NCBI GenBank assembly: GCA_910579125.1
Contig: CAJTTH010000017.1
Location: 1-58,872 of the forward strand
Direction: 5' to 3'
Source: an uncultured Oscillospiraceae bacterium
GTDB taxonomy: Bacteria > Bacillota > Clostridia > Oscillospirales > Ruminococcaceae
DNA: 58,872 nucleotides
The notes under the pieces were generated by a model. The model saw nothing but the letters and a program-made list of their open reading frames with translations, was not told where the DNA came from and ran no database searches. Within the stretch, counting starts at the first letter, position 1. Each line of letters starts with the position of its first letter. The position numbers and the translations under genes were made by a program. Shown here in pieces: positions 41,678-49,609 of this stretch.

Positions 41678-42044
41678 TATGTTTATTCGCACGGGAACGG
41701 CGATCATCGAACTTTCCCGAATTCGCAAAAGCTGTAAGAACAAGCGCTTTCTGTCGAATTATTTTTCTGCGGACGAAATCAGATTTTTCGTTTCGCGCAA
41801 GCTTTCAACTGCTCTTATCGCGGAAAATTACTGCGTTAAGATCGCCGTTGCAAAGGCGATCGGCACGGGTATGCGCGTTATCCGCGCACAGGATATCACG
41901 GTGCTGCGCGACCGCTTGGGAAGCCCGTTTATCATAACCGAGGGCTACGCCAAAATGCTTGAGCAGCGCGAGGGATATGTGTTCAACGTATCGGTCGACC
42001 ACTGCCACAAATACGCGACGGCAAGTGTTATTATCAACAAATAA
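41667..42044 (+). CDS. AcpS-like protein lacking the metal-binding residues
   Basis: 125 residues aligning over the full length with holo-ACP synthase, which transfers 4'-phosphopantetheine from CoA to ACP. The fold elements are there (GTAIIELSRI, KAIGTGMRVIRAQDITVLRD, NVSVDHCHKYATASVII). The catalytic Asp of G(I/L)D(I/L) is Ala here (GTAII), and the Glu of the FAAKEA motif is Ile (YCVKIAVAKAIGTG). Both are Mg2+ ligands in known AcpS, so normal activity is doubtful. It may be an inactive paralogue or have a new role. An ATG at 41679 is an alternative start. Confidence 0.75.
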   Translation: MSSNMFIRTGTAIIELSRIRKSCKNKRFLSNYFSADEIRFFVSRKLSTALIAENYCVKIAVAKAIGTGMRVIRAQDITVLRDRLGSPFIITEGYAKMLEQREGYVFNVSVDHCHKYATASVIINK

Positions 42045-42056
42045 GGAGTGACTGCA

Positions 42057-42401
42057 ATGGATATGCAAGTGAACAGTTTTTCTTCCGGCGCTTTAGTGCA
42101 GAAAAGCACACAAGCAGAAAAAATAGCCGAGACCGTTTCGGCTACGGAGAATGCCGCTCCCGAAGCCGCGGCTAAAGCCGAAAATGTCGACAGAGTAGAC
42201 TTCAGCGACGACGCGCGTCGCTATCTCGACGCGGAGAGCGAAAACGCTGCGGAGGATAACGTCGAGTACTACACAACCTACATAAAGCCCGACACGGACG
42301 ATTTGTCGCAATACACGTCAAACGAGCTCTCAAAACTTCTCACGGACGGTGAGATAACGCGCACCGAATACAACGAGGAGCTTGCGCGCAGAAACGGCTG
42401 A
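42057..42401 (+). CDS. Small acidic protein, 114 aa, unknown
   Basis: Start at 42057 (MDMQVNSFSSG) with AAGGAG eight bases upstream. It is soluble and rich in Ala, Glu and Asp, with no cysteine. The middle reads VDRVDFSDDARRYLDAES and the end LLTDGEITRTEYNEELARR, a helical pattern. The N-terminal half is probably disordered. No family recognised. It lies between the AcpS-like gene and the terminator in front of the GTPase gene. Confidence 0.7.
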   Translation: MDMQVNSFSSGALVQKSTQAEKIAETVSATENAAPEAAAKAENVDRVDFSDDARRYLDAESENAAEDNVEYYTTYIKPDTDDLSQYTSNELSKLLTDGEITRTEYNEELARRNG

Positions 42402-42422
42402 AATCGGCTGAAAATGCAAAGT

Positions 42423-42457
42423 GCTATGTCGCTTTTCGGCGGCATAGCTTTATTTTT
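42423..42457 (+). terminator. Intrinsic terminator/attenuator directly before the GTPase-nuclease gene
   Basis: Stem GCTATGTCGC / GCGGCATAGC (one G-T pair), loop TTTTCG, then TTTATTTTT (42449-42457). The T-run touches the SD (GGGGGTGAT, 42458-42466) of the following gene. With no promoter visible in between, transcripts from 41095 must read through it to express the GTPase gene. Such a placement is typical of attenuation. Confidence 0.8.
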
Positions 42458-42469
42458 GGGGGTGATCCT

Positions 42470-44995
42470 GTGAAACGTCTGGTGGTATGCATGGCAGCGC
42501 ACGTCGATGCGGGAAAGACTACGCTGTCGGAGGCGCTGCTGTTTCGTGCGGGCGGAGTACGCAAGCTCGGGCGTGTGGATAATGGCGATGCTTTTCTCGA
42601 TAACGATCCTATGGAACATTCGCGCGGGATCACTATTTTCTCAAAGCAGGCGATTTTGAGAATTAACGATACCGAGATCACGCTGCTTGACACCCCCGGT
42701 CATGTAGATTTTTCGGCGGAGGCGGAACGCGCATTCACCGTACCCGACTGCGCTATTCTCGTAATCAGCGGCACAGACGGCGTTCAGAGCCACACTCATA
42801 CGCTCTGGGAGCTGCTCGGACGGTTCGGGATACCGACGTTTGTTTTTGTGAACAAAATGGATATTTCGCACAAATCCAAGGTGGAAATTTTAGGTGATCT
42901 GCACAAGCTGGACAAGCGTTTCGCCGATTTTTCGGAGAACGTTGAGGAACAGTGTGCGGAGTTCGACGAGGACTGTATGAACGCGCTTCTGGAGCGTGGC
43001 GGCGTACCAATGGAGCTTATCGCGGCGGCTGTCTCGCGGAGGAATGTTTTCCCCGTGTGTTTCGGCGCGGCGTTAAGATCGGAGGGCGCAGACAAGCTGC
43101 TCGAGCTGCTTGAACGTTACGCCGAGCCGCAGGAGCGTTACAGCGATTTCGCCGCGTTGGTATACAAAATCACCTCGGATGAAAACGGCGTTCGGCTCAC
43201 GCATATGAAGATCAACGGGGGCGAACTGAAAAACCGCGCCATTATCGCAACCTCCGAGGAATCAGCGGGCGAAAAGGTCACGCAGATACGTCTGTATAAC
43301 GGCGCAAAATTTACCGCCGTTGATAGTGCCGTGGCTGGGCAATTGGTCGCCGTCGCGGGGCTTTCGGGAACATATGCGGGACAGGCGCTCGGCGTTCAGA
43401 AAAACACCGCCGCGCCCGTCATAGAGCCTGTTCTCAACTACAAGGTCGAGTTGCCGCCGGGGGCTGACGTTCAACAGGTGCTGCCGAAGCTGAAAAAACT
43501 CGAGGAAGAGGATCCGCAATTGCGTTTTTCATGGTCGGAGCAGCTGCGTGAAATTCACGTTTCGGTAATGGGCGAGGTTCAGCTTGAAATACTTCAGAAG
43601 ATGATAGCGGAGAGGTTCGGGTTGTCCGTGTCGTTCGGCGAGGGGAGCATCGCGTACCGCGAAACAATCGCCGAAAAGGTGGAGGGCGTAGGACATTATG
43701 AGCCGCTGCGGCATTACGCGGAGGTTCACGTGCTTATCGAGCCGCTTCCGCGCGGCAGCGGCGTGGTTTTCGCGCGCGACTGCCGAAATCTCGACGAAAA
43801 CTGGCAGCGGTTGGCGCTGTCAAATCTGCGTGAGCGGCGGCATTTAGGGGTACTGACGGGTTCGCCGATTACCGACGTGAAGATCACGCTTGCGGCAGGA
43901 CGCGCTCACCTGAAACACACCGAGGGCGGTGATTTTCGTCAAGCCGCGTGGCGTGCGGTTCGGCAGGGTCTGGCGAGCGCAAGATCGGTGCTGCTTGAGC
44001 CGTTCTGCCGATTTCGGCTGGAGATACCGCTTGCGAACGTCGGGCGCGCAATGAGCGACTTGCAGCAAATGGGCGCGGAGTTCGCTCAACCAAGCGGCTC
44101 GGGAGAATTTTCGGTCATCGAGGGCAAATGTCCAGTCTCGGAAATGCGAAGCTATCAGAAGGATGTAATCGGTTACACACGTGGCACGGGGCGGCTTTCC
44201 GTGATTTTTGACGGATACTGTCCGTGTCACAATGCACAAGAGGTCATCGAGAAAATCGGTTATAATTTCGAGAACGATGTTGAAAATACGGCAGACAGCG
44301 TGTTCTGTTCACATGGCGCGGGGTATCTTGTCAAGTGGAACGAGGTTCCGTCAAAAATGCACATTCCAAGCGTATTGTGCGAACAAACTCACAAATCGGT
44401 AACGCAAGCCGAAATCAGCTCATACAAGCAGCGGATCGCTACGGACAAGGAGTTAATGGAGATTTTCGAGCGCACATACGGCAAAATAAAGCGCGGTGAA
44501 CGCACTGCAATGCGCCGCGACAAGACTATCGAAAAAACGCCGAAGCTGCCGCCGCCCAAACGCGGACCGGAGTTTCTGCTCGTCGACGGTTACAATATTA
44601 TTTTCTCATGGGAGGAACTGGCAAGAATTGCCAAGGACAACCTTGATCTTGCACGCTCGCAGCTTATAAACATTATGTGCAACTATCAGGGGTTCAAAAA
44701 GTGCAATCTGATACTGGTTTTCGACGCGTACAAGGTGCGGAGCGACCGCGAGGTGGAGCAGTACGGAAACGTTTCGGTCGTGTACACCCGTGAGGCGGAG
44801 ACGGCGGATATGTACATTGAAAAAACCGCGCACAAGCTCTCCGCCGAAAACCGCGTCCGTGTGGCAACCTCGGACGGAACAGAGCAGCTGATCATCCTCG
44901 GAGCGGGAGCGGTTCGCGTTTCGGCGAGGGAGTTCAAGATGGAGGTAGACGAGGTGGAAAGGGCAATCCGCGAAATACTGGACAGTATGCACTAG
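42470..44995 (+). CDS. TetM/EF-G-like ribosomal GTPase fused to a YacP/Rae1 (NYN) ribonuclease domain
   Basis: 841 residues from GTG 42470 with SD GGGGGTGAT. Residues 1 to ~640 align with TetM/TetO-type ribosomal protection GTPases: G1 AHVDAGKTT, G2 RGIT, G3 DTPGHVDF, G4 NKMD, then domains II-V (LREIHVSVMGEVQLEILQKM, YEPLRHYAEVHVLIEPLPRG). After a basic, Pro-rich linker (~655-697) comes a full NYN/YacP domain, residues ~698-841: FLLVDGYNIIFSWEELARIA, LILVFDAYKV, ETADMYIEK, ATSDGTEQLIILGAGAVRVS. All acidic residues I associate with the Rae1 active site (DGYN, FDA, ETAD, TSD) are kept. Rae1 cleaves mRNA in the ribosomal A site. The fusion suggests a factor that enters the A site as a translocase mimic and presents a nuclease there; that is inference. 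trmO follows. Confidence 0.88.
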   Translation: MKRLVVCMAAHVDAGKTTLSEALLFRAGGVRKLGRVDNGDAFLDNDPMEHSRGITIFSKQAILRINDTEITLLDTPGHVDFSAEAERAFTVPDCAILVISGTDGVQSHTHTLWELLGRFGIPTFVFVNKMDISHKSKVEILGDLHKLDKRFADFSENVEEQCAEFDEDCMNALLERGGVPMELIAAAVSRRNVFPVCFGAALRSEGADKLLELLERYAEPQERYSDFAALVYKITSDENGVRLTHMKINGGELKNRAIIATSEESAGEKVTQIRLYNGAKFTAVDSAVAGQLVAVAGLSGTYAGQALGVQKNTAAPVIEPVLNYKVELPPGADVQQVLPKLKKLEEEDPQLRFSWSEQLREIHVSVMGEVQLEILQKMIAERFGLSVSFGEGSIAYRETIAEKVEGVGHYEPLRHYAEVHVLIEPLPRGSGVVFARDCRNLDENWQRLALSNLRERRHLGVLTGSPITDVKITLAAGRAHLKHTEGGDFRQAAWRAVRQGLASARSVLLEPFCRFRLEIPLANVGRAMSDLQQMGAEFAQPSGSGEFSVIEGKCPVSEMRSYQKDVIGYTRGTGRLSVIFDGYCPCHNAQEVIEKIGYNFENDVENTADSVFCSHGAGYLVKWNEVPSKMHIPSVLCEQTHKSVTQAEISSYKQRIATDKELMEIFERTYGKIKRGERTAMRRDKTIEKTPKLPPPKRGPEFLLVDGYNIIFSWEELARIAKDNLDLARSQLINIMCNYQGFKKCNLILVFDAYKVRSDREVEQYGNVSVVYTREAETADMYIEKTAHKLSAENRVRVATSDGTEQLIILGAGAVRVSAREFKMEVDEVERAIREILDSMH

Positions 44996-45034
44996 CGTTC
45001 CCCGACAATGAAAACTGCATTCAAAGGTGGTTAT

Positions 45035-45703
45035 ATGGAAATAGAACCTATCGCGTTCATCATGAACGACTACAAGGAAAAATTCGGCATTCCCCGACAG
45101 AGCGGACTTGTCAGTCTGCCGTCGAAGATCGTACTTGAGCCGCAATTCCGCGATAAAAACGCGCTGCGCGGACTGGAGGATTTTTCACATATATGGCTTA
45201 TCTGGGGGTTTTCCGAGGCTAAGGTGAACGGATTTTCCCCGACCGTGCGTCCCCCGAGACTCGGCGGGAACGTCCGAAAGGGCGTATTCGCAACGCGTTC
45301 ACCGTTCCGACCGAACTCGCTCGGACTTAGCGTGGTAAAGCTCGAAAGCACTGACGGCTTCACCATAACTGTAACAGGTGCGGACATCATGGACGGCACG
45401 CCGATCTACGATATCAAGCCCTATCTCCCCTACGCCGACAGCGTTCCCAACGCATCAAACGGGTGGTCTCTGTCGGAGCACGGCGGGCTGTTAGCTGTAA
45501 ATTTTCCCGAAAATCTGTTGGAAATTTTTCCCGAGAGCAAGCGGCAAGGGCTGCTCGAAACCCTCGCCCAAGACCCCCGACCGCAATACCAGAATTCCCC
45601 CGAGCGCGTTTACACAATGGCATTCGGCAAGCAGCAAGTGAGTTTCCGCGTTGACGGCGGCGAACTTACAGTTACGGGAGTTACCGAAAACGAAAAACCG
45701 TAG
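45035..45703 (+). CDS. trmO: tRNA (t6A37) N6-methyltransferase TrmO
   Basis: 222 residues from ATG 45035 (SD AAAGGTGG): IEPIAFIMNDYKEKFGIPRQ, FSHIWLIWGFSE, RPPRLGGNVRKGVFATRSPF, RPNSLGLSVVKL. This is the SAM-dependent beta-barrel family (formerly YaeB/VirR) that methylates t6A at tRNA position 37. The C-terminal extension (FGKQQVSFRVDGGELTVTG) is the usual one. It follows the GTPase-Rae1 gene within 40 bp, likely the same transcript. Confidence 0.93.
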   Translation: MEIEPIAFIMNDYKEKFGIPRQSGLVSLPSKIVLEPQFRDKNALRGLEDFSHIWLIWGFSEAKVNGFSPTVRPPRLGGNVRKGVFATRSPFRPNSLGLSVVKLESTDGFTITVTGADIMDGTPIYDIKPYLPYADSVPNASNGWSLSEHGGLLAVNFPENLLEIFPESKRQGLLETLAQDPRPQYQNSPERVYTMAFGKQQVSFRVDGGELTVTGVTENEKP

Positions 45704-45721
45704 TACAAAAATGTACTACGG
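45698..45721. terminator. Bidirectional terminator between trmO and the DHH gene
   Basis: CCGTAGTAC / GTACTACGG with loop AAAAAT. The trmO stop codon lies inside the stem. T-rich on both exits, so it serves both converging genes. Confidence 0.9.
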
Positions 45722-45738
45722 TCATTTTCTTGCATAAA

Positions 45739-46677
45739 TTAAGCGTTCGCGTGAATTTTGTCGTAGTTCACCAACTCGTTCAGAAGCTCAGGAACCTTTG
45801 TCGGCGCATCTTCATCGGTGAATTGACAGGTACCTACCGCCATGTGTCCGCCGCCGCCGTACTTCAGCATAGTAGAGCCGACGTTGACATGAGACGTGCG
45901 GTTGAGTATCGAATAGCCGACCGCGCAGGAACAGCCCTTGCCGCCCTTGCCGTCAACTATCCAGCAAGAAATATTCTGCTCGGGATAAAGCGAATATATG
46001 AGGAAACGATTGCCTGTGTAAATGGGATTTACGCCGCGCAGATCGGTAATGATAACATCACCCTCAACGCGTGTATGTGCGTGAACCATATCCTTGAATA
46101 GCTCGGTCTGCTCGTTGTAAAGCTTGATACGCTCCTGAATGTCTGGCATTGCGAGTATCTCGTCGGTACTCATATACGCGCAGCAGCGGAGCAACTTTTC
46201 CATTAACTGGTAATTGCTTATCGTAAAATTGCGGAAACGACCCAGACCGGTACGCGGATCCATTAAAAAACCCACCAGTATCCAACCCTCGGGATTAAGA
46301 ATTTCATCGCGCGTTAGGTTTCCGCTGTCAACCTTGTCGACAGCGACCATAAGGTCGTCGAAGTTAGGGAAACGTTCCTTGCCGCCGTAATATTCATAAA
46401 TAATTCGCGCGCAGCTTGGCGTAATACGGCTTTCGCCCTTGTACTTGCCCTTGTAGCGGTTGCGTTCCTCCTCGCTGGAGTGGTGGTCGAACCACAGTCC
46501 GCAACCCTCAACAAACGGAACGTTGGCCAGACAGTCATTCTCCGTAACCGGAACTAAGCCGTCCTGCAAGTCCTTGGGGTGCGCAAACGTCCAATTGTCA
46601 ACGACACCCGCGCAGAGCAGCAGCGCTCCGCATGCCAATCCGTCAAAATCCGAACGCGTGATCAATCGCATAGCCAT
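45739..46677 (-). CDS. DHH-family phosphoesterase
   Basis: 312 residues: RSDFDGLACGALLLCAG, LWFDHHSSEEE (the DHH motif), VDKVDSGNL, and a DHHA1-like end with YGGGGHMAVGTCQF. It is distinct from nrnA in this window, with a Cys-rich stretch (GGKGCSCAVGYSI). Often annotated as exopolyphosphatase or oligoribonuclease-like; the substrate is open. A polyphosphate role would be of interest because a VTC-type gene lies 6 kb away, but that is not shown. SD GAGAGGA. Confidence 0.85.
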   Translation of the reverse strand: MAMRLITRSDFDGLACGALLLCAGVVDNWTFAHPKDLQDGLVPVTENDCLANVPFVEGCGLWFDHHSSEEERNRYKGKYKGESRITPSCARIIYEYYGGKERFPNFDDLMVAVDKVDSGNLTRDEILNPEGWILVGFLMDPRTGLGRFRNFTISNYQLMEKLLRCCAYMSTDEILAMPDIQERIKLYNEQTELFKDMVHAHTRVEGDVIITDLRGVNPIYTGNRFLIYSLYPEQNISCWIVDGKGGKGCSCAVGYSILNRTSHVNVGSTMLKYGGGGHMAVGTCQFTDEDAPTKVPELLNELVNYDKIHANA

Positions 46678-46712
46678 AAGAATTCCTCTCCCTATGATAA
46701 TGTATTTATTTA

Positions 46713-46741
46713 ATTATAACATTTTTTCCGTCGAAAATCAA
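46713..46741 (-). promoter_or_regulatory. Promoter of the DHH gene
   Basis: TTGATT (46736-46741), 17-bp spacer, TATAAT (46713-46718). Confidence 0.75.
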
Positions 46742-46803
46742 CACCTTTTTGAAATTTTTGTTTAATATTTCGCTAAAATGTTTTTCACGGAAAACAAGAC
46801 CGT

Positions 46804-49584
46804 TTATTGCGGTTTAACGCGCTTGCTAAGCACGATAAAGCGAAGCCGTGTTTTTCCGATGGGACCGAGCTTTTTGTTGACGGCATAGAACACGTTTTCC
46901 AGAAGTCTGCCGAGGCTCGCTTTTTCGGTGTCGGTGAGCTCTCGTTTGCCGAACGCCACAAGCTCCAGAAGCTCCCCGCGCTTGGCTATGTTGCAGCCGA
47001 CCGCCTTGCCCGAACGCTTGAAAAATTCCGCAGTGAGCTCGCCGCCGCTCGGAGTGAGTTTGCAGAGCTTCAGCATTGCAAGCAGTCTTTCATACACGTT
47101 TTGTGAATTTTCCTCGCCGTAATAGCATTTGAGCGCCTTTTTCGCGTTGCGGTCAAATTTCCTTATTCTGTAAATTATAAACACGATAAGCGCAATCACT
47201 GCCAGAATTACAAGTACTCCCAGTATATACGGCAGAATGTTGAGCTTTTTGCCCTCGGCAAGCCCGCCGCTGCTCGTATCGCGCAGACCCTCCCCCGATT
47301 CATCGGAGGAAACGGTCGAGGAAGATATCTCGCGGCTCGAATCCGAGGACTCGGACGAGCTTTCGGACACCGACGAGGACTCGGGACGCGATACAGGCGT
47401 GCCGTTGATAGCCGCCTCAACGCTCGCGGAGCTTGTCGGATCGAACGTTACCCAACCTATGTTGTCGAGATACACCTCGCACCATGCGTGAAGATTTTTG
47501 GAGCGCAGCACCTGCGGAGCGCCGCCGTTCGGACGCGCCACAAAACCCGTACAGTACCGCGCGGGGATACCGCAGCAGCGCATTATCATCGTCATAGCGC
47601 TCGCGTACAGCGCGCAGTGACCGCTCTTCGTGTCGTTGAGGAAGCTCATAACAACGTTGCTTTCGTCAACGGGCGCGTTAAGCGAGTATTCGTAATTGCT
47701 GCGGAGATAGTCCGCGACCTGAACCGCTTTTTCGTATACTTCTGCGGTGTAATGTTGAAAATTAGTCTGTTCATCAAAATCACTTCCGAACACCCTGTCA
47801 ATATATTCATGTATCAAAGTGCTAAGTTCCCCCGGAACGCTTTGATATGTATCATATACGTATTTACGGTAATTCTTGTAATAACTGTCGGAGCCGAACG
47901 CAGATGCCAGCTTTGAATAATGGTAATAAGATTCCGTGTAAGCTTGTTGAAAAGCGGTCTGTGCCGCGGACGTGGACGCGTTGCCGTCAACGCCCTCGAA
48001 CAAATATGTATAAGTGGGAATTACCATATTTTCGGGCCTGTCCTGACCCTCCGCGGTGCGTATCGCATAATCGCCGTGAACCGTGTAGCTCTCGGCAAAC
48101 TCTTTACTTGCGCCCTCCTCAGCGATAAAGCTGTCGTAAATGTCGTTATACGCAGGAATAAACACAACGGATGTATTGCAAAGGTAATCAACGGATATTG
48201 AAGCCCGATCGATGATATTGCCGTTGTCACGCATCGTCAACGCCTCCGCGGGACGAAATCCGCCGCGCAGACTGTTCCAGTCCTCCGGCTCATCGGTGAC
48301 GGGCGACGTCCACCTATTTCCGTTGAAGTCGATCCCGATATCGCCGCGCAGATATATCGGAACTGCGCCGTCGTGCTTGACGCGGAGCACCTCCTGTTCT
48401 CCCGTGCCCGGCGAGGTTATCGACAGACCCGCTCCCTGCGTGAAGGTCTTGCTGTTCGGCGTTGTGAAATACTGCGACATCGGACCGTTGCTGAACGGCG
48501 AGGAGAACGGAGAGCTGCTGCCAACGTTCTTGATGAACTCGTAAAAATCCGTGTAATTTATCCCGCGCACGTCGCCCAACAGCGCGTTCACCATAAGCCC
48601 CGACGCGAGGAACAGCGCCATACAGCACACTGCCAGAGAAAAGTACTTGGAACTGTATGCGTTGCGCAGACCGACACGCTTGACGAAAGCGGCGTTTGAG
48701 ACGCGCACGTCAAAGACGTGTTCGTTTTTGTTGACGACCTTATGATACGAATGCGTAAATCCGTGCCGTATCGCCAGACCGTCCCTGTGTGACACGGTAA
48801 GCGCCGCCGCTCCCACATACAGAGCCGCCGCGAGGATAAACCATACGTTGAACAGCATACGCTCGGCGATCATTCTCGGCGCCCACATCGCCAGAAATAC
48901 GATAAGCAGCGGCAGAATATGCGGTCTTCTGAACATAGTCGCCGCCGCCAGCAGCGAAAACAGGGCGCAAAGAATAATCACGCCGAACATTATCTCGCCG
49001 CTGTAATTCGGATTTATGAGGTACTCGCCGTTGTCGATCAGCAGATTTTTATGCGAGATAAACTCCCGCGTTTGCAGCAGTCTGCCGTCGACCTGCAATA
49101 TCATCGCGTCGATAAAATACGACAGCTTCAGTTGGAACGCGTCGAAATTCTGCCATATAATAAGGCCCGCCGCCAACGCCATTATCGGTATGGCGACGAG
49201 CTTCCTCACAAATAAAAACAGCACCGAAAACGCCGCTGTAAATCCGAAGCATGCCCACCCCGCCGCCGCGAGGTCGATCGGCATATCAAAGTTGTTCAGC
49301 ACAAACATCATCGAGCAGACGCTCAGCGCGCAGCAGAACAGCACCCTTGCCGCAAGCAGCAAAGCCGTTCTCGGAGCTTTCTCGTAGTAGCGGTCAAAAA
49401 CCAGCGCGACCTCGCGTTTCTTTTTGCCGCGCCCTTGCCGCGTGACAACGGCGGTATCTCCGCTGTCAAAATCAGGTTCGGGTGTCTCCTCGTTTTCGCC
49501 TCCGATAACTATCTTCTGCTCGTTTACAAGGTTCTGTCCCGAAAGGTAAGTATTTGTTGTCTCGTTTCTTTTTTCTTTTTTCAT
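46804..49584 (-). CDS. TgpA-like membrane transglutaminase
   Basis: 926 residues. A ~75-residue cytoplasmic N-terminus, then about seven or eight membrane helices (residues ~75-345). A large extracytoplasmic part follows with a transglutaminase/protease core (catalytic Cys in KSGHCALYASAMTMIMRCCG, His in NLHAWCEVYLDNIGW, Asp in VTFDPTSSAS). A Ser-rich linker (SSSVSESSSESSDSSREISS), a last membrane helix (YILGVLVILAVIALIVFIIY) and a cytoplasmic DUF4129-like tail complete it. Catalytic residues are intact, so it may crosslink or cleave surface proteins. It lies 25 bp downstream of the tubulin-like gene, in one operon. Confidence 0.88.
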   Translation of the reverse strand: MKKEKRNETTNTYLSGQNLVNEQKIVIGGENEETPEPDFDSGDTAVVTRQGRGKKKREVALVFDRYYEKAPRTALLLAARVLFCCALSVCSMMFVLNNFDMPIDLAAAGWACFGFTAAFSVLFLFVRKLVAIPIMALAAGLIIWQNFDAFQLKLSYFIDAMILQVDGRLLQTREFISHKNLLIDNGEYLINPNYSGEIMFGVIILCALFSLLAAATMFRRPHILPLLIVFLAMWAPRMIAERMLFNVWFILAAALYVGAAALTVSHRDGLAIRHGFTHSYHKVVNKNEHVFDVRVSNAAFVKRVGLRNAYSSKYFSLAVCCMALFLASGLMVNALLGDVRGINYTDFYEFIKNVGSSSPFSSPFSNGPMSQYFTTPNSKTFTQGAGLSITSPGTGEQEVLRVKHDGAVPIYLRGDIGIDFNGNRWTSPVTDEPEDWNSLRGGFRPAEALTMRDNGNIIDRASISVDYLCNTSVVFIPAYNDIYDSFIAEEGASKEFAESYTVHGDYAIRTAEGQDRPENMVIPTYTYLFEGVDGNASTSAAQTAFQQAYTESYYHYSKLASAFGSDSYYKNYRKYVYDTYQSVPGELSTLIHEYIDRVFGSDFDEQTNFQHYTAEVYEKAVQVADYLRSNYEYSLNAPVDESNVVMSFLNDTKSGHCALYASAMTMIMRCCGIPARYCTGFVARPNGGAPQVLRSKNLHAWCEVYLDNIGWVTFDPTSSASVEAAINGTPVSRPESSSVSESSSESSDSSREISSSTVSSDESGEGLRDTSSGGLAEGKKLNILPYILGVLVILAVIALIVFIIYRIRKFDRNAKKALKCYYGEENSQNVYERLLAMLKLCKLTPSGGELTAEFFKRSGKAVGCNIAKRGELLELVAFGKRELTDTEKASLGRLLENVFYAVNKKLGPIGKTRLRFIVLSKRVKPQ

Positions 49585-49609
49585 ATTTTCTCATGCTCAT
49601 TCCGAAGTT

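Noticed and set aside
45729..46101. Rightward 123-aa frame after trmO
   Set aside because: Antisense to the DHH phosphoesterase gene and lacking an SD.
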